A stretch of DNA of 64,000 nt from Streptococcus suis (lineage in GTDB: Bacteria > Bacillota > Bacilli > Lactobacillales > Streptococcaceae): positions 62,001-126,000 of the forward strand of contig NZ_JAMWEM010000005.1 in NCBI RefSeq assembly GCF_024509525.1, written 5' to 3'. Below, one piece after another: positions 44,919 to 54,901 of the stretch (within the stretch, counting starts at the first letter, position 1; the number at the start of each line of letters is the position of its first letter). A program made the translations under genes and the position numbers. Under the pieces are notes generated by a model that had not been told where the DNA came from, searched no databases, and saw only the letters and a list, made by a program, of their open reading frames with translations.

Positions 44919-45797
44919 ATGATTTCAGGAATTATCAATGTAAAAAAAGAAGCTGGTATGACATCGCATGATGTTGTATTTAAACTTCGAAAATTATTGC
45001 ATGAAAAAAAAATCGGCCACGGTGGCACGTTAGATCCAGAAGTGACAGGTGTCTTGCCTATCGCAGTTGGTAAGGCCACGCGCATGATTGAATACATGCA
45101 AGAAGCTGGAAAGACCTACGAGGGGCAAATTACCCTTGGTTATTCTACAACTACAGAGGATGCATCTGGGGAGTTGGTGGAGAGAACACCTGTTTTGACA
45201 ATAGCAGAGCATGCAGTTGATGCGGCAATGTCTGCCTTTGTTGGTACTGTAACCCAAGTTCCTCCAATGTACTCTGCTGTTAAAGTAAATGGTCGTAAAC
45301 TATATGAATATGCTCGATCTGGGGAAAATGTTGAACGTCCACAAAGACAGGTCAGCATTTATAGTTTTGAGCGAACGAGCCCTATAGAGTTAGTGGATGG
45401 TTGCGCTCGATTCAACTTCCGCGTCTGCTGTAGCAAGGGAACTTATGTACGTACCTTATCTGTTGACTTAGGTTCTAAGTTGGGATATGCAAGCCACATG
45501 TCCCGCTTAGAACGAACAGCTTCTGCTGGAATGGAGCTGGCAGATTCACTCACAATTGAGCAAATAGCAGAGAAAGTTGCGAAGGATGATTTTTCCTTTC
45601 TTCAGCCAATTGAGCGAGGAATTGGTGATATGCCTGTTATAGAACTAACTGCGGAACAAGTGGAAGAAGTCAGTTTCGGGCGTTTCTTTAGCTTAGGCAG
45701 TCAGGAAGATTTATTAGCAGGAATGTTTCAAGGAAAACTAGTTGCTATTCTGGAAAAAAGAAACCTTGATTACAAGCCACGAAAGGTTTTTCTTTAA
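44919..45797 (+). CDS. truB: tRNA pseudouridine(55) synthase
   Basis: Forms pseudouridine 55 in the T-loop of tRNAs. 292 residues: [19 protein letters not shown], the catalytic-Asp motif [23 protein letters not shown] (Asp about 43), [19 protein letters not shown] and [18 protein letters not shown]. The conserved start is ATG 44919; a 32-codon upstream extension overlaps the promoter and is rejected. ribF follows 21 nt later. Confidence 0.95.
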   Translation: MISGIINVKKEAGMTSHDVVFKLRKLLHEKKIGHGGTLDPEVTGVLPIAVGKATRMIEYMQEAGKTYEGQITLGYSTTTEDASGELVERTPVLTIAEHAVDAAMSAFVGTVTQVPPMYSAVKVNGRKLYEYARSGENVERPQRQVSIYSFERTSPIELVDGCARFNFRVCCSKGTYVRTLSVDLGSKLGYASHMSRLERTASAGMELADSLTIEQIAEKVAKDDFSFLQPIERGIGDMPVIELTAEQVEEVSFGRFFSLGSQEDLLAGMFQGKLVAILEKRNLDYKPRKVFL

Positions 45798-45818
45798 TAA
45801 CTAAGATACGAGAAAAAT

Positions 45819-46742
45819 ATGGAAATTACCTATTTAGAAGATTACAAAGAACTCATTCATCAACCTGCAACAGTATTGGTTTTGGGCTATTTTGATGGAT
45901 TACATATAGGGCATCAAGCTCTCTTAAACAAAGCTAGACAATTAGCTGATGAGAATGGACTGACAGTGACAGTGTTGACTTTTTCAGAGTCACCGCGTTT
46001 GGTTTTTTCGCGTTTTACACCAGATCTCTTGTTGCATTTGACAAGTCAGAAAAAACGATTTGAATTATTCGAGTCTTTTGGAGTAGATCGATTAGTCTTG
46101 ACTGATTTCACTAGTGAATTTGCTCAGAATACCCCACAGCAGTTTCTAGAACGCTATATTCGTAGACTCAATGCACAAATATTGGTTGCAGGTTTCGATT
46201 ATCATTTTGGGAATTGCAGAGCTGATGTAACAGACTTGACCGAGCTCTTCGATGGACAAGTTGTCATTATTGATGAAGTTCAAGTAGAAGGAAAGAAGGT
46301 GTCTTCGACACGTATTCGCCAAGCAATTCAAACAGGCTACGTTAAAGAAGCAAATCAACTCTTGGGATATACATTTTCAACTGAGGGGATTGTGGTTCAT
46401 GGGGATGCTAGGGGGCGTACCATCGGTTATCCAACAGCTAATTTAACTCCATTTGACCGAGTTCATCTCCCTTCGGCCGGTGTTTATGTAGCTGATGTAG
46501 AAGTAGCTGGAAAGCTGTATAGAGCCATGGCTAGCGTAGGAAAAAACGTGACATTTGATGGTACAGAGATGCGTATAGAGGCACATATTTTTAACTTTGA
46601 TCGCTTTATCTATGGTGAAAAAATGACAATTTATTGGTTGGATAAGATTCGCGATATGGTAAAATTTGATGGTGTCGACTCCCTTATGAATCAGATGACA
46701 GCAGATGAGAAAGTTGCGTTGGCATGGGGGCATGATGATTAA
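45819..46742 (+). CDS. ribF: Bifunctional riboflavin kinase/FAD synthetase
   Basis: Turns riboflavin into FMN and FAD. 307 residues: N-terminal adenylyltransferase (LGYFDGLHIGHQALL; VAGFDYHFG; VSSTRIRQAIQTG) and C-terminal kinase (GRTIGYPTANLTPFDRVHLPSAGVYVADV, VTFDGTEMRIEAHIFNFDRFIYG). Co-transcribed with truB, as commonly seen in Gram-positives. Its end overlaps the channel gene. Confidence 0.95.
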   Translation: MEITYLEDYKELIHQPATVLVLGYFDGLHIGHQALLNKARQLADENGLTVTVLTFSESPRLVFSRFTPDLLLHLTSQKKRFELFESFGVDRLVLTDFTSEFAQNTPQQFLERYIRRLNAQILVAGFDYHFGNCRADVTDLTELFDGQVVIIDEVQVEGKKVSSTRIRQAIQTGYVKEANQLLGYTFSTEGIVVHGDARGRTIGYPTANLTPFDRVHLPSAGVYVADVEVAGKLYRAMASVGKNVTFDGTEMRIEAHIFNFDRFIYGEKMTIYWLDKIRDMVKFDGVDSLMNQMTADEKVALAWGHDD

Positions 46743-47469
46743 GAAAATAATTGACCATCCTCGTTATGAGGCATTAATGACAAGTTTCGCTATCTTTTAT
46801 ATTATTTTAATTGTTAGTGAATTTTTTTCTTTGGTATCTGCATCAACATTTTTTTATAAAGGGTTGGATATGATATTCTGGGGCATTTTTGTCTTTGACT
46901 ATGTGGCAAATTTTTTCTATGCAAGAAATAAGAAAGAGTTCGCCAAAAGTCATATATTAGATTTGGTTGCCATTATCCCATTTGATCACTTGTTTGGATT
47001 GTTTCGCTTGGGAAGAGTTGCGCGCATTTTCCGTTTAGTCAAATTGACTCGGGTACTTGCTCTGTCTAATCGTTTCTGGGATACCATTAGTCGTCTGTTA
47101 AAAACAAATGGACTTTATAAAGTTCTCTTGCTCAATTTTTCGGCAGTAATTGCATCAAGCCTCCTTTTGTCATTCTTGGAAGGCAAGTCTATTTTTGATT
47201 CACTCTGGTGGTCAATAGTGACCATGACAACGGTTGGATATGGCGATATTGTTCCCCAAGATGCTATTTCAAAAGCGATTGCCATTGTCTTGATGTTAGT
47301 GGGTATTTGTACTTTTGGTATGGTTACTTCGACCATTACTCGTTTCTTTGTTGATGGTGAAAAAGATGAACGGATAGGAGAATTGTCAGCTCAATTGGAA
47401 CAACACTATCAATTGTTAGAGCGCTTGGAAGCAAAGATAGATGCTTTATCAGAAAATAAGCAACATTAA
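46732..47469 (+). CDS. Voltage-gated-type potassium channel protein
   Basis: 245 residues. Helices resembling S1-S4, with the S4-like charge ladder FRLGRVARIFRLVKLTRVL, then pore helix and the K+ filter TMTTVGYGDIVP, an S6 helix (AIVLMLVGICTFGMVTS) and a C-terminal coiled coil (GELSAQLEQHYQLLERLEAKIDAL) that may tetramerise. Starts at ATG 46732 or 46735 inside the end of ribF (GGGGG just upstream). The ladder suggests voltage sensing; actual gating is unknown. A terminator follows. Confidence 0.88.
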   Translation: MMIKKIIDHPRYEALMTSFAIFYIILIVSEFFSLVSASTFFYKGLDMIFWGIFVFDYVANFFYARNKKEFAKSHILDLVAIIPFDHLFGLFRLGRVARIFRLVKLTRVLALSNRFWDTISRLLKTNGLYKVLLLNFSAVIASSLLLSFLEGKSIFDSLWWSIVTMTTVGYGDIVPQDAISKAIAIVLMLVGICTFGMVTSTITRFFVDGEKDERIGELSAQLEQHYQLLERLEAKIDALSENKQH

Positions 47470-47477
47470 TTGGTATA

Positions 47478-47512
47478 ACAAGGATTGAATGTATTCAGTC
47501 CTTGTTTTTATA
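47478..47512 (+). terminator. Terminator of truB-ribF-channel
   Basis: ACAAGGATTGAAT (47478-47490) pairs with ATTCAGTCCTTGT (47493-47505) including a G-U, then T-run. Confidence 0.75.
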
Positions 47513-47548
47513 GAAGGTTATTTTATCGCAAGGAATCTTTATCATAAA

Positions 47549-47578
47549 TTGGAGATTTTTTTATTAAAATGATATACT
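47549..47578 (+). promoter_or_regulatory. Leaderless promoter of thyA
   Basis: TTGGAG (47549-47554), 18-bp spacer, TATACT (47573-47578) with upstream TGA. ATG 47579 is too close to be transcribed; ATG 47585, six bases after the -10 box, lies at the expected start point. Confidence 0.65.
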
Positions 47579-47584
47579 ATGACC

Positions 47585-48424
47585 ATGACTAAAGCAGATA
47601 TTATTTTTAAAGAAAACATTCGGAAGATTATGGAAGAGGGCGTTTTTTCGGAAAATGCTCGCCCGCGTTACAAAGATGGCAATGTTGCCAACTCCAAGTA
47701 CGTTACAGGTGCCTTTGCAGAGTATGACTTGTCCAAGGGCGAGTTCCCCATAACAACCTTGAGACCGATTCCTATTAAATCAGCCATTAAAGAAATCCTT
47801 TGGATCTACCAAGACCAGACCAATGATTTATCCGTTTTGCAAGACAAGTACGGTGTCCAGTATTGGAATGACTGGGAAGTGGATGGGACAGGGACAATTG
47901 GTGAACGCTATGGTGCTATTGTCAAGAAGCATGACATTATTGCGAAAATCTTGAAACAGCTGGAAGATAATCCTTGGAATCGTCGCAATGTGATTTCACT
48001 TTGGGATTATGAGGCTTTTGATCAATCGCCAGGTCTGTTACCTTGTGCCTTTCAGACCATGTTCGATGTTCGTCGTGTGAATGGAGAAATTTATCTGGAT
48101 GCAACTCTGACCCAACGGTCAAATGATATGCTGGTGGCTCATCATATCAATGCTATGCAGTATGTAGCCCTTCAAATGATGGTTGCCAAGCATTTTGGCT
48201 GGAAGGTTGGGAAGTTTTTCTACTTCATCAACAATCTCCATATCTACGACAACCAGTTTGAACAGGCTGAAGAATTGCTCCGCCGAACGCCTTCCGAAAT
48301 CGAGCCACGTTTGGTCTTGAACGTGCCAGACGGAACAAACTTCTTTGATATAAAAGCAGAAGATTTCGAGTTGGTGGATTATGAGCCAGTTAAACCGCAG
48401 TTGAAATTCGACTTGGCGATTTAA
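47585..48424 (+). CDS. thyA: Thymidylate synthase
   Basis: Methylates dUMP to dTMP with methylenetetrahydrofolate. 279 residues: GTIGERYG near the phosphate site, the catalytic cysteine in [32 protein letters not shown] and [14 protein letters not shown]. Methionine 47585 gives the usual streptococcal length and fits the promoter; the ATG at 47579 would add two residues. dfrA lies 225 nt downstream, linking the two enzymes of the thymidylate cycle. Confidence 0.95.
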   Translation: MTKADIIFKENIRKIMEEGVFSENARPRYKDGNVANSKYVTGAFAEYDLSKGEFPITTLRPIPIKSAIKEILWIYQDQTNDLSVLQDKYGVQYWNDWEVDGTGTIGERYGAIVKKHDIIAKILKQLEDNPWNRRNVISLWDYEAFDQSPGLLPCAFQTMFDVRRVNGEIYLDATLTQRSNDMLVAHHINAMQYVALQMMVAKHFGWKVGKFFYFINNLHIYDNQFEQAEELLRRTPSEIEPRLVLNVPDGTNFFDIKAEDFELVDYEPVKPQLKFDLAI

Positions 48425-48482
48425 CTGGATTAGCAGTTAAGAACTGCGTTCTTTTGCCTTGCTTCTTTATTTTTAGACTCGG

Positions 48483-48530
48483 GGTGAAACAGTCTATTCC
48501 CAGACTGTTTCACTCTCCCAGATAGTTTGA
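48483..48530. repeat. Intergenic repeat (copy C, inverted relative to copy A)
   Basis: GTGAAACAGTCT (48485-48496) and AGACTGTTTCAC (48503-48514) form a perfect 12-bp hairpin, followed by TCTCCCAGATAG. The complement of the copy after dapA reads CTGTTTCACTCCCCCAGACA, so this copy is in opposite orientation. Confidence 0.6.
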
Positions 48531-48576
48531 GTAACAGAAAATTCGATTTAGATTGATTTTGACGATAGAAACTTTT

Positions 48577-48607
48577 GTACTTGCTGACTTAGCAAGTGCA
48601 TTTTTTT
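48577..48607 (+). terminator. Terminator between thyA and dfrA
   Basis: ACTTGCT (48579-48585) GACTT AGCAAGT (48591-48597), GCA, then seven T. Confidence 0.75.
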
Positions 48608-48648
48608 AGGAATTTTGATAGAATGAAAGGACGAGAAGGTGAGAAGTA

Positions 48649-49161
48649 ATGACAAAGAAAATTTCGGCGATTTGGGCCCAAGATGAGAATGGTTTGATTG
48701 GAAAAGAAGCGGGTATCCCTTGGAGTTTGCCGGCTGATTTGGCACATTTTAAGGCGACCACAAGCGGTCATGCTATGGTTATGGGCCGTGTGACCTTTGA
48801 TGGCATGGGCCAGCGTGCTCTCCCAAACCGGATTTCCTTGATTTTGACCCGAGATAGAGACTATCAGGTTGATAACGACCGTGTCATCGTTTTTCACAGT
48901 GTGACAGAAGTCTTGGACTGGTATGACCAGCAGGAGAAGAATCTCTATGTCATCGGTGGAGGACAGATTTTTTCTGCCTTTGAGCCTTATCTGGATGAGG
49001 TTGTCAAGACAGACATTCATGGACAATTTGAGGGTGACATCTATTTTCCAGAGGACTTTGATTGGTCCGTTTTTGTGGAAAAAAAGGCAGAGCTGAGAGC
49101 CAAGGATGCGGACAATCCAGTCGATTTCACTGTGCGAGTATTTGAAAGAAGAGAGAAGTAA
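48649..49161 (+). CDS. dfrA: Dihydrofolate reductase
   Basis: Reduces dihydrofolate to tetrahydrofolate; target of trimethoprim. 170 residues: [29 protein letters not shown] at the active site, [19 protein letters not shown] and [12 protein letters not shown]. Residue 102, before the GGG loop, is Ile, so the leucine change linked to trimethoprim resistance in streptococci is absent at that position. A -10 TAGAAT with TGA (48619-48624) precedes it. Followed by a small membrane protein and clpX. Confidence 0.95.
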   Translation: MTKKISAIWAQDENGLIGKEAGIPWSLPADLAHFKATTSGHAMVMGRVTFDGMGQRALPNRISLILTRDRDYQVDNDRVIVFHSVTEVLDWYDQQEKNLYVIGGGQIFSAFEPYLDEVVKTDIHGQFEGDIYFPEDFDWSVFVEKKAELRAKDADNPVDFTVRVFERREK

Positions 49162-49162
49162 G

Positions 49163-49333
49163 ATGCAGAAAAGTTTATTTGGTCTCTTTACGGCCTTTTT
49201 GTGTGGGATTTGTGTCCTGTGTTCTATTCAAGCCCTGCAAAAGAAACGTTACGGACTAGCTGCTTTGTTTATTCTGAATGCCTTTACCAACTTGGTCAAC
49301 AGCATTCACGCCTTTTATGGCTTTTTATTCTAA
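49163..49333 (+). CDS. Small membrane protein between dfrA and clpX
   Basis: 56 residues with two hydrophobic helices (LFGLFTAFLCGICVLCSIQAL and LAALFILNAFTNLVNSIHAF) around a KKRYG turn. Its ATG lies one base after the dfrA stop; AGAGAAG is a weak ribosome site, so it probably depends on coupling. Similar small proteins occupy this place in other streptococci. Function unknown. Confidence 0.75.
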   Translation: MQKSLFGLFTAFLCGICVLCSIQALQKKRYGLAALFILNAFTNLVNSIHAFYGFLF

Positions 49334-49359
49334 GAGAAATATGAAAATTTGAGGTTATC

Positions 49360-50580
49360 ATGGCTGTACAAACAGAATTTATCTATTGTTCTTTCTGCGG
49401 GAAAAATCAGGAAGAAGTCAAAAAAATCATCGCTGGCAACAACGTTTTTATCTGTAACGAGTGCGTGGAGCTGGCCCAAGAAATTATCCGTGAGGAGCTG
49501 GCAGAAGAAGTATTGACTGATTTGGCAGACACGCCAAAACCACAGGAATTGCTCAATATCTTAAACCACTATGTTATCGGACAAGACCGTGCCAAACGTG
49601 CCTTGGCGGTGGCTGTTTACAATCATTACAAGCGGATCAACTTCCAAGATAGTCGTGATGACAATGATGTGGATTTGCAGAAATCAAATATCCTCATGAT
49701 TGGCCCAACTGGATCTGGAAAGACCTTTTTGGCTCAGACTTTGGCTAAGAGTTTGAATGTACCATTTGCTATTGCGGATGCAACTGCTTTGACAGAGGCT
49801 GGTTATGTCGGTGAGGACGTGGAAAATATCCTCCTCAAACTCTTACAGGCGGCAGATTTTAACATTGACCGGGCAGAAAGAGGAATTATCTATGTGGATG
49901 AGATTGATAAGATTGCCAAAAAAGGTGAAAATGTGTCCATTACCCGTGATGTTTCGGGGGAAGGCGTCCAACAAGCTCTCTTGAAGATTATCGAGGGAAC
50001 GGTTGCCAGCGTGCCACCGCAGGGTGGGCGTAAGCATCCTAACCAAGAGATGATTCACGTAGATACCAAGAATATCCTTTTCATCGTTGGAGGTGCCTTT
50101 GATGGTATCGAGGAAATTGTCAAACAGCGTTTGGGGGAGAAAATTATTGGTTTCGGTCAAAACAACCAAGCCCTTGATGAGCAAGATTCTTATATGCAAA
50201 ATATCATCGCAGACGATATTCAGAAGTTTGGAATTATCCCTGAACTGATTGGGCGTTTGCCTGTCTTTGCTGCTCTGGAGCAACTGACTACGGAGGACTT
50301 GGCGCGGATCTTGACAGAGCCTAAGAATGCCTTGGTCAAACAGTACCAGACACTCTTGTCTTACGACGATGTGGAATTGGAATTTGACCAAGATGCGTTG
50401 CAGGCTATTGCTGAGAAGGCTATTGAGCGGAAGACGGGGGCACGTGGTCTTCGTTCAATCATTGAAGAAACCATGTTGGATGTCATGTTTGAAGTGCCAA
50501 GCCAAGCAGACGTCAAACGCGTCCGGATTACAAAAGATGCAGTTGAAGGGACGGACAAGCCCCTACTTGAAACTGCCTAA
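49360..50580 (+). CDS. clpX: ATP-dependent Clp protease ATP-binding subunit ClpX
   Basis: AAA+ unfoldase feeding ClpP. 406 residues: N-terminal zinc finger (YCSFCGKNQ...[10 protein letters not shown]), Walker [14 protein letters not shown], the pore loop region [17 protein letters not shown], Walker [13 protein letters not shown], sensor [12 protein letters not shown] and the C-terminal small domain ([12 protein letters not shown]). TTGAGG precedes the ATG. engB follows after 47 nt in the usual clpX-engB order. Confidence 0.96.
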   Translation: MAVQTEFIYCSFCGKNQEEVKKIIAGNNVFICNECVELAQEIIREELAEEVLTDLADTPKPQELLNILNHYVIGQDRAKRALAVAVYNHYKRINFQDSRDDNDVDLQKSNILMIGPTGSGKTFLAQTLAKSLNVPFAIADATALTEAGYVGEDVENILLKLLQAADFNIDRAERGIIYVDEIDKIAKKGENVSITRDVSGEGVQQALLKIIEGTVASVPPQGGRKHPNQEMIHVDTKNILFIVGGAFDGIEEIVKQRLGEKIIGFGQNNQALDEQDSYMQNIIADDIQKFGIIPELIGRLPVFAALEQLTTEDLARILTEPKNALVKQYQTLLSYDDVELEFDQDALQAIAEKAIERKTGARGLRSIIEETMLDVMFEVPSQADVKRVRITKDAVEGTDKPLLETA

Positions 50581-50627
50581 TCATAGTCAGTTGGTTTCCA
50601 ACTGGCTTTCTGATGGAAGGAACTACT

Positions 50628-51215
50628 ATGGAAATCAATACACATAATGCAGAGATTGTGCTGAGTGCCGTGTCAAAGGCCCAGTATCCGCAGGATGAGA
50701 TGCCAGAGATTGCTTTGGCAGGGCGGTCAAATGTTGGCAAATCTTCTTTTATCAATACGCTGTTGGGGCGGAAAAATCTTGCTCGTACCTCCAGTAAGCC
50801 GGGCAAGACCCAGCAGTTGAACTTTTACAATATCGATGACAAGCTTCGGTTTGTCGATGTGCCGGGCTATGGCTATGCTAAGGTATCCAAGGTAGAGCGG
50901 GCCAAGTGGGGCAAGATGATTGAGGAGTATCTGACTAGTCGGGAAAATCTGCGTGCAGTTGTGAGCTTGGTCGATATGCGTCATGATCCGTCGGCTGATG
51001 ATGTCCAGATGTATGAGTTTCTCAAGTATTATGAAATCCCTGTTATTATTGTGGCGACTAAGGCGGACAAGATTCCGCGTGGCAAGTGGAACAAGCACGA
51101 GTCTGCGATCAAGCGAAAATTGGACTTTGATCCGTCAGACAAGTTTGTCGTCTTTTCGTCGGAAACCAGACAGGGTTATGATGCTGCCTGGGATGCGATT
51201 TTGGGAGAATTGTAA
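50628..51215 (+). CDS. engB: Ribosome-biogenesis GTPase EngB/YsxC
   Basis: GTPase needed for 50S assembly. 195 residues: [22 protein letters not shown] (G1), [13 protein letters not shown] (G2), [14 protein letters not shown] (G3), [12 protein letters not shown] (G4). Start taken at ATG 50628 behind GGAAGGAAC. Confidence 0.95.
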   Translation: MEINTHNAEIVLSAVSKAQYPQDEMPEIALAGRSNVGKSSFINTLLGRKNLARTSSKPGKTQQLNFYNIDDKLRFVDVPGYGYAKVSKVERAKWGKMIEEYLTSRENLRAVVSLVDMRHDPSADDVQMYEFLKYYEIPVIIVATKADKIPRGKWNKHESAIKRKLDFDPSDKFVVFSSETRQGYDAAWDAILGEL

Positions 51216-51264
51216 AAATTTCTAGTTTTTCTAGGAATTTTTTCATTTTTTCGAAGGAAAATTC

Positions 51265-51293
51265 TTGCAATCTTGTTTGAGATATGGTATGAT
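51265..51293 (+). promoter_or_regulatory. rplJL promoter
   Basis: TTGCAA (51265-51270), 17-bp spacer, TATGAT (51288-51293) with upstream TGG. Confidence 0.7.
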
Positions 51294-51299
51294 AACTAA

Positions 51300-51450
51300 G
51301 GTTTGAAAAAACTGACCTAAGACAGTAGGGGAGCTGGACTCATAAACATCCTACCGAGGCACAAAACGATTATGGATATAAACGGTTTTGTACTTTCGTG
51401 TCTAGGTTTAGGTACGATTTTTTTGTACCTAGCCCAAAATAAAAACGGAG
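51300..51450 (+). promoter_or_regulatory. Ribosomal protein L10 leader
   Basis: About 150 nt of structured leader before rplJ, in the position of the autoregulatory L10 leader bound by the L10-L12 complex. Seen: GACCTAAGACAGTAGGGGAG at the start, paired runs AAAACG/CGTTTT, and a late hairpin TAGGTAC...GTACCTA with seven T in its loop. Identified by context and general shape rather than by a model search. Confidence 0.7.
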
Positions 51451-51459
51451 GTAAACGAA

Positions 51460-51957
51460 ATGTCAGAAGCTATTATTGCTAAAAAGGCGGAATTAGTAGA
51501 CGCAGTTGCTGAGCAAATGAAAGCAGCTACATCAATCGTTGTAGTTGATGCGCGCGGTTTGACTGTTGAACAAGATACTGTTCTTCGTCGTAACTTGCGT
51601 GGCGAAGGTGTTGAGTACAAAGTTATTAAAAACTCAATCTTACGTCGTGCTGCTGAAAAAGCTGGTCTTGAAGGACTTGTTGAATTGTTCGTAGGACCAT
51701 CTGCTGTTGCATTCTCAAATGAAGATGCAGTAGCACCAGCAAAAGTTATCTACGATTTTGCAAAAACTGCAGAAGCTCTTGAAATCAAAGGTGGTGCTGT
51801 TGAAGGCAAGGTTTCAACAAAAGCTGAAATCGAAGCCCTTGCTACATTGCCAAACCGCGAAGGAATGCTCTCAATGCTCCTTTCTGTACTTCAAGCACCT
51901 GTACGCAACGTTGCATACGCTGTCAAAGCGGTTGCAGAAAAAGAAGACGCAGCTTAA
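51460..51957 (+). CDS. rplJ: 50S ribosomal protein L10
   Basis: 165-residue base of the ribosomal stalk. Matches the family throughout: [51 protein letters not shown], and a C-terminal helix that carries L7/L12. GGAGG lies 7 nt before the ATG. Codon use is strongly biased, as for other translation genes. Confidence 0.97.
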   Translation: MSEAIIAKKAELVDAVAEQMKAATSIVVVDARGLTVEQDTVLRRNLRGEGVEYKVIKNSILRRAAEKAGLEGLVELFVGPSAVAFSNEDAVAPAKVIYDFAKTAEALEIKGGAVEGKVSTKAEIEALATLPNREGMLSMLLSVLQAPVRNVAYAVKAVAEKEDAA

Positions 51958-52025
51958 TGCGTCAATTAGTAGCCTGAGGCTACAACTATATCACATTATT
52001 TATTAAAAATTTGGAGGAAATAACA

Positions 52026-52394
52026 ATGGCATTGAACATTGAAAACATTATTGCTGAAATTAAAGAAGCTACTATCCTTGAGCTTAACGATCTTGTAAAA
52101 GCTATCGAAGAAGAATTTGGTGTAACTGCAGCTGCTCCTGTAGCTGTAGCTGCTGCTGGTGCTGGCGATGCTGGTGCTGCTAAAGATTCATTCGACGTTG
52201 AATTGACATCTGCTGGTGACAAAAAAGTTGGTGTTATCAAAGTTGTACGTGAAATCACAGGTCTTGGTCTTAAAGAAGCTAAAGAGCTTGTTGATGGTGC
52301 ACCTGCTGTCGTTAAAGAAGGTGTTGCAACTGCAGAAGCTGAAGAAATCAAAGCTAAATTGGAAGAAGCTGGTGCTTCAGTTACTCTTAAATAA
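52026..52394 (+). CDS. rplL: 50S ribosomal protein L7/L12
   Basis: 122-residue stalk protein that recruits GTPase factors. N-terminal dimer helix ([33 protein letters not shown]), an Ala/Gly hinge ([16 protein letters not shown]) and the C-terminal domain ([33 protein letters not shown]). Start is ATG 52026 behind GGAGG; a frame five codons longer has no support. Confidence 0.97.
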   Translation: MALNIENIIAEIKEATILELNDLVKAIEEEFGVTAAAPVAVAAAGAGDAGAAKDSFDVELTSAGDKKVGVIKVVREITGLGLKEAKELVDGAPAVVKEGVATAEAEEIKAKLEEAGASVTLK

Positions 52395-52414
52395 GAGTAA
52401 CATCATAATTAGAT

Positions 52415-52485
52415 TGTGGAATCCCTATTTACCAGTCTTTGAGAGCGATAAGCGATTGATAGAAACTGATAAATTGATTTGGTTT
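52415..52485. repeat. Downstream-of-rplL direct repeat, copy 1
   Basis: The sequence from GGAATCCCTATTTACCAGTC to AGAAACTGATAAATTGAT recurs in diverged form 300 nt later. Each copy can fold through TTTACCAGTC with GATTGRTAGAA. Confidence 0.65.
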
Positions 52486-52493
52486 CCTGCCAA

Positions 52494-52530
52494 AAAACCT
52501 GCCAAGATTTTTCTTGGTAGGTTTTTTATT
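52494..52530 (+). terminator. rplJL terminator
   Basis: AAAACCTGCCAAGA (52494-52507) pairs with TCTTGGTAGGTTTT (52512-52525), then TTATTTT. Confidence 0.85.
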
Positions 52531-52717
52531 TTCGATAAATTAGATTAAGAGTCTATTCAATATTTGAGGATGATGCAATAAAATTTTCAAATCGTTATTG
52601 TCAAATGTTGTTATTTATTACTACCGTTTTAATTTTAAGATTACTGTGAATATATCACTAATACTAAGAAAATATTACGTCTTGGAATCTACCGACTCAA
52701 TTAGATAAATCACAAGA

Positions 52718-52788
52718 ATTATGAAATCTCTATTTACCAGTCTATGAGATAGATAATCGATTGGTAGAAAACTAATAATTGATGCAAT
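52718..52788. repeat. Downstream-of-rplL direct repeat, copy 2
   Basis: GAAATCTCTATTTACCAGTC ... GGTAGAAAACTAATAATTGAT. I judge it roughly 75-80% identical to the first copy by eye. The stem TTACCAGTC/GATTGGTAG is better conserved here. Confidence 0.65.
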
Positions 52789-52802
52789 TGCTATATTTCT
52801 AA

Positions 52803-52916
52803 ACCATAACATATGAGTCGAAGTATCCTTCTTTTGGAAATAATCCACTAATCATAAAAGATATGGCTGATCCATATCTAGATATATTAGGTAAAAAGAA
52901 TGTAGTAGAAGAATAA
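52803..52916 (+). pseudogene. C-terminal coding remnant of an unknown protein
   Basis: A 37-codon open stretch with no start: TITYESKYPSFGNNPLIIKDMADPYL, then DILGKKNVVEE and TAA. The amino-acid composition looks protein-like and a terminator follows at once, so it may be the tail of a deleted gene. No family recognised. Confidence 0.35.
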
Positions 52917-52931
52917 CGAGGAATCATAAAT

Positions 52932-52969
52932 AAAAAGAAGCCCTAATTTGATTTAGGACTTCTTTTTTT
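52932..52969. terminator. Bidirectional hairpin between the remnant and guaA
   Basis: AAAGAAG.CCTAA (from 52932) pairs with TTAGG.CTTCTTT (to 52969) with A and T runs either side. It can end guaA from the right and the remnant from the left. Confidence 0.65.
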
Positions 52970-53077
52970 GGAGACACTTCGGAGACAATCCAAATGTATT
53001 TATCTCATTTTAACACTTTTTATAATAGGAAAAATGCTGTTAAATCAAGGATTCTTAGCCAAAGTTACTCTTATATA

Positions 53078-54628
53078 TTATTCCCACTCAACTGTTGCTG
53101 GTGGTTTACTTGTGATATCATAGACGATGCGGTTGACGTGGTCGACTTCGTTTACGATACGGACAGAGATTTTTTGAAGAACATCCCAAGGGAGTTTCGC
53201 AAAGTCAGCTGTCATTCCATCGACAGAAGTGATAGCACGGATGGCGATAGTGTAGTCGTAGGTACGACCATCTCCCATGACCCCTACGGAGCGAACGCCA
53301 GTATTGACCGTAAAATACTGCCACACATCGCGGTCAAGACCCGCTTTGGCAATTTCCTCCCGCAAGATAGCGTCAGATTCGCGAACAGTTTGAAGTTTTT
53401 CCTCTGTGATTTCACCCATGACACGAATAGCAAGACCTGGTCCTGGGAATGGTTGGCGCCATACAACTTCATCCGGCATACCAAGAGCAGTACCGAGCGC
53501 ACGCACCTCATCCTTAAAGAGAGTATTAAGCGGCTCAATCAACTTGAATTGCATATCTTCTGGCAGACCACCAACGTTGTGGTGTGATTTGATAGTTTCA
53601 GCAGTATCAGTTCCTGATTCGATGATATCGGTATAAAGGGTACCTTGCGCTAGGAATTCGACGTCAGTCAACTTGCTTGCTTCGTCGTCGAATACGTAAA
53701 CAAATTCATTTCCGATGATTTTACGTTTTTTCTCAGGGTCAGATACGCCAGCTAAAAGGTCTAGGAAACGCTTCGCAGCATCAACGCGAATAATATTGAG
53801 ACCGAACTTACCACCCAACATTTCCATCACCTGATCGCCTTCATTCTTACGAAGAAGACCATGGTCAACGAAGATACAGGTCAATTGGTCACCGATGGCA
53901 CGTTGAAGAAGGACACCGACAACTGATGAATCTACACCACCTGACAAACCGAGCAAGACTTTCTTGTCACCAACTGTTTGACGGATTTTTTCGATTTCTG
54001 TTTCAATGAAGTTTTCCATTGTCCAGTCGCCCTTAGCACCACAGATACCAAAGGCAAAGTTTTTCAAAATATCATTTCCATAAACCGAATGACGAACTTC
54101 TGGGTGGAACTGGATACCGTAGATACGGCGTTCCGTGTTTTCAATGGCCGCGTAAGGGCAGTCAGCAGACAGACCAACCAGGTGGAAATCAGCAGGAATC
54201 TCTGTTACAGCATCCCCATGGCTCATGAGAACCAATTGCTCTTCTGGCGTTCCAGCAAACAAGGCTGATTCAGTTTTCAATTGTAGATTTGATTGACCAT
54301 ATTCACGGTTTCCAGCCTCACCAGCAGGTACAACCTTACCACCCAATTTGTGAGTAATCAACTGCATACCGTAGCAAATACCCAAGATTGGAATACCTAA
54401 TTCAAAGATTTCTGGGTCAATATCGAAAGCATTTTCGGCGTAAACAGAGTTTGGACCACCTGAAAGAACGATACCAATTGGATTGATAGCACGAACTTCT
54501 TCGGCAGTAATCTTGTGATTTTTCAATTCTGAAAAGACACCAAATTCACGGATACGACGTGAAATGAGCTGATTGTACTGGCTTCCATAATCCAGAACAA
54601 TAATTTTTTGGACATCTTGTTTTATCAT
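53078..54628 (-). CDS. guaA: GMP synthase (glutamine-hydrolysing)
   Basis: Converts XMP to GMP. 516 residues: class I glutaminase ([16 protein letters not shown] with the nucleophile Cys, GIQFHPEV with the His/Glu), ATP-pyrophosphatase loop [14 protein letters not shown], and the dimerisation tail ending [23 protein letters not shown] precedes the ATG. It is the only biosynthetic gene on the minus strand in this half left of dif. Confidence 0.96.
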   Translation of the reverse strand: MIKQDVQKIIVLDYGSQYNQLISRRIREFGVFSELKNHKITAEEVRAINPIGIVLSGGPNSVYAENAFDIDPEIFELGIPILGICYGMQLITHKLGGKVVPAGEAGNREYGQSNLQLKTESALFAGTPEEQLVLMSHGDAVTEIPADFHLVGLSADCPYAAIENTERRIYGIQFHPEVRHSVYGNDILKNFAFGICGAKGDWTMENFIETEIEKIRQTVGDKKVLLGLSGGVDSSVVGVLLQRAIGDQLTCIFVDHGLLRKNEGDQVMEMLGGKFGLNIIRVDAAKRFLDLLAGVSDPEKKRKIIGNEFVYVFDDEASKLTDVEFLAQGTLYTDIIESGTDTAETIKSHHNVGGLPEDMQFKLIEPLNTLFKDEVRALGTALGMPDEVVWRQPFPGPGLAIRVMGEITEEKLQTVRESDAILREEIAKAGLDRDVWQYFTVNTGVRSVGVMGDGRTYDYTIAIRAITSVDGMTADFAKLPWDVLQKISVRIVNEVDHVNRIVYDITSKPPATVEWE

Positions 54629-54671
54629 CTTTTACCCTTTCGTTTTTGAAATATATCAAATACTAATGCTA

Positions 54672-54766
54672 ATTTTACCATAAAAACGAACATTTTCCAA
54701 CCAATATTTGTGAAACATTAGTAATACAAACTAAGCTTGTTTCTAGATAGTAAAGTGTTCGTTTTT
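54672..54766 (-). promoter_or_regulatory. guaA promoter region with two PurBox-like sites
   Basis: Minus-strand promoter TTGGAA (54695-54700), 17-bp spacer, TAAAAT (54672-54677) with TGG. AAAAACGAACATT (54682-54694, + strand) and its diverged inverse AGTGTTCGTTTTT (54754-54766) match the PurR box AWWWCCGAACWWT except for one or two bases. The farther site lies at a distance suited to PurR activation. Confidence 0.5.
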
Positions 54767-54901
54767 ATCGTCTTTTAACTAGTTTATGATAGGGATAATG
54801 TATAGAATGTTTGCATGAATTTGCGATTACACAGAAAAATTGGTCTAGATTAGTAAAAAAGAATAATTTTTGGTAAACTAGTACGAGAGAGGTTTGAATG
54901 A

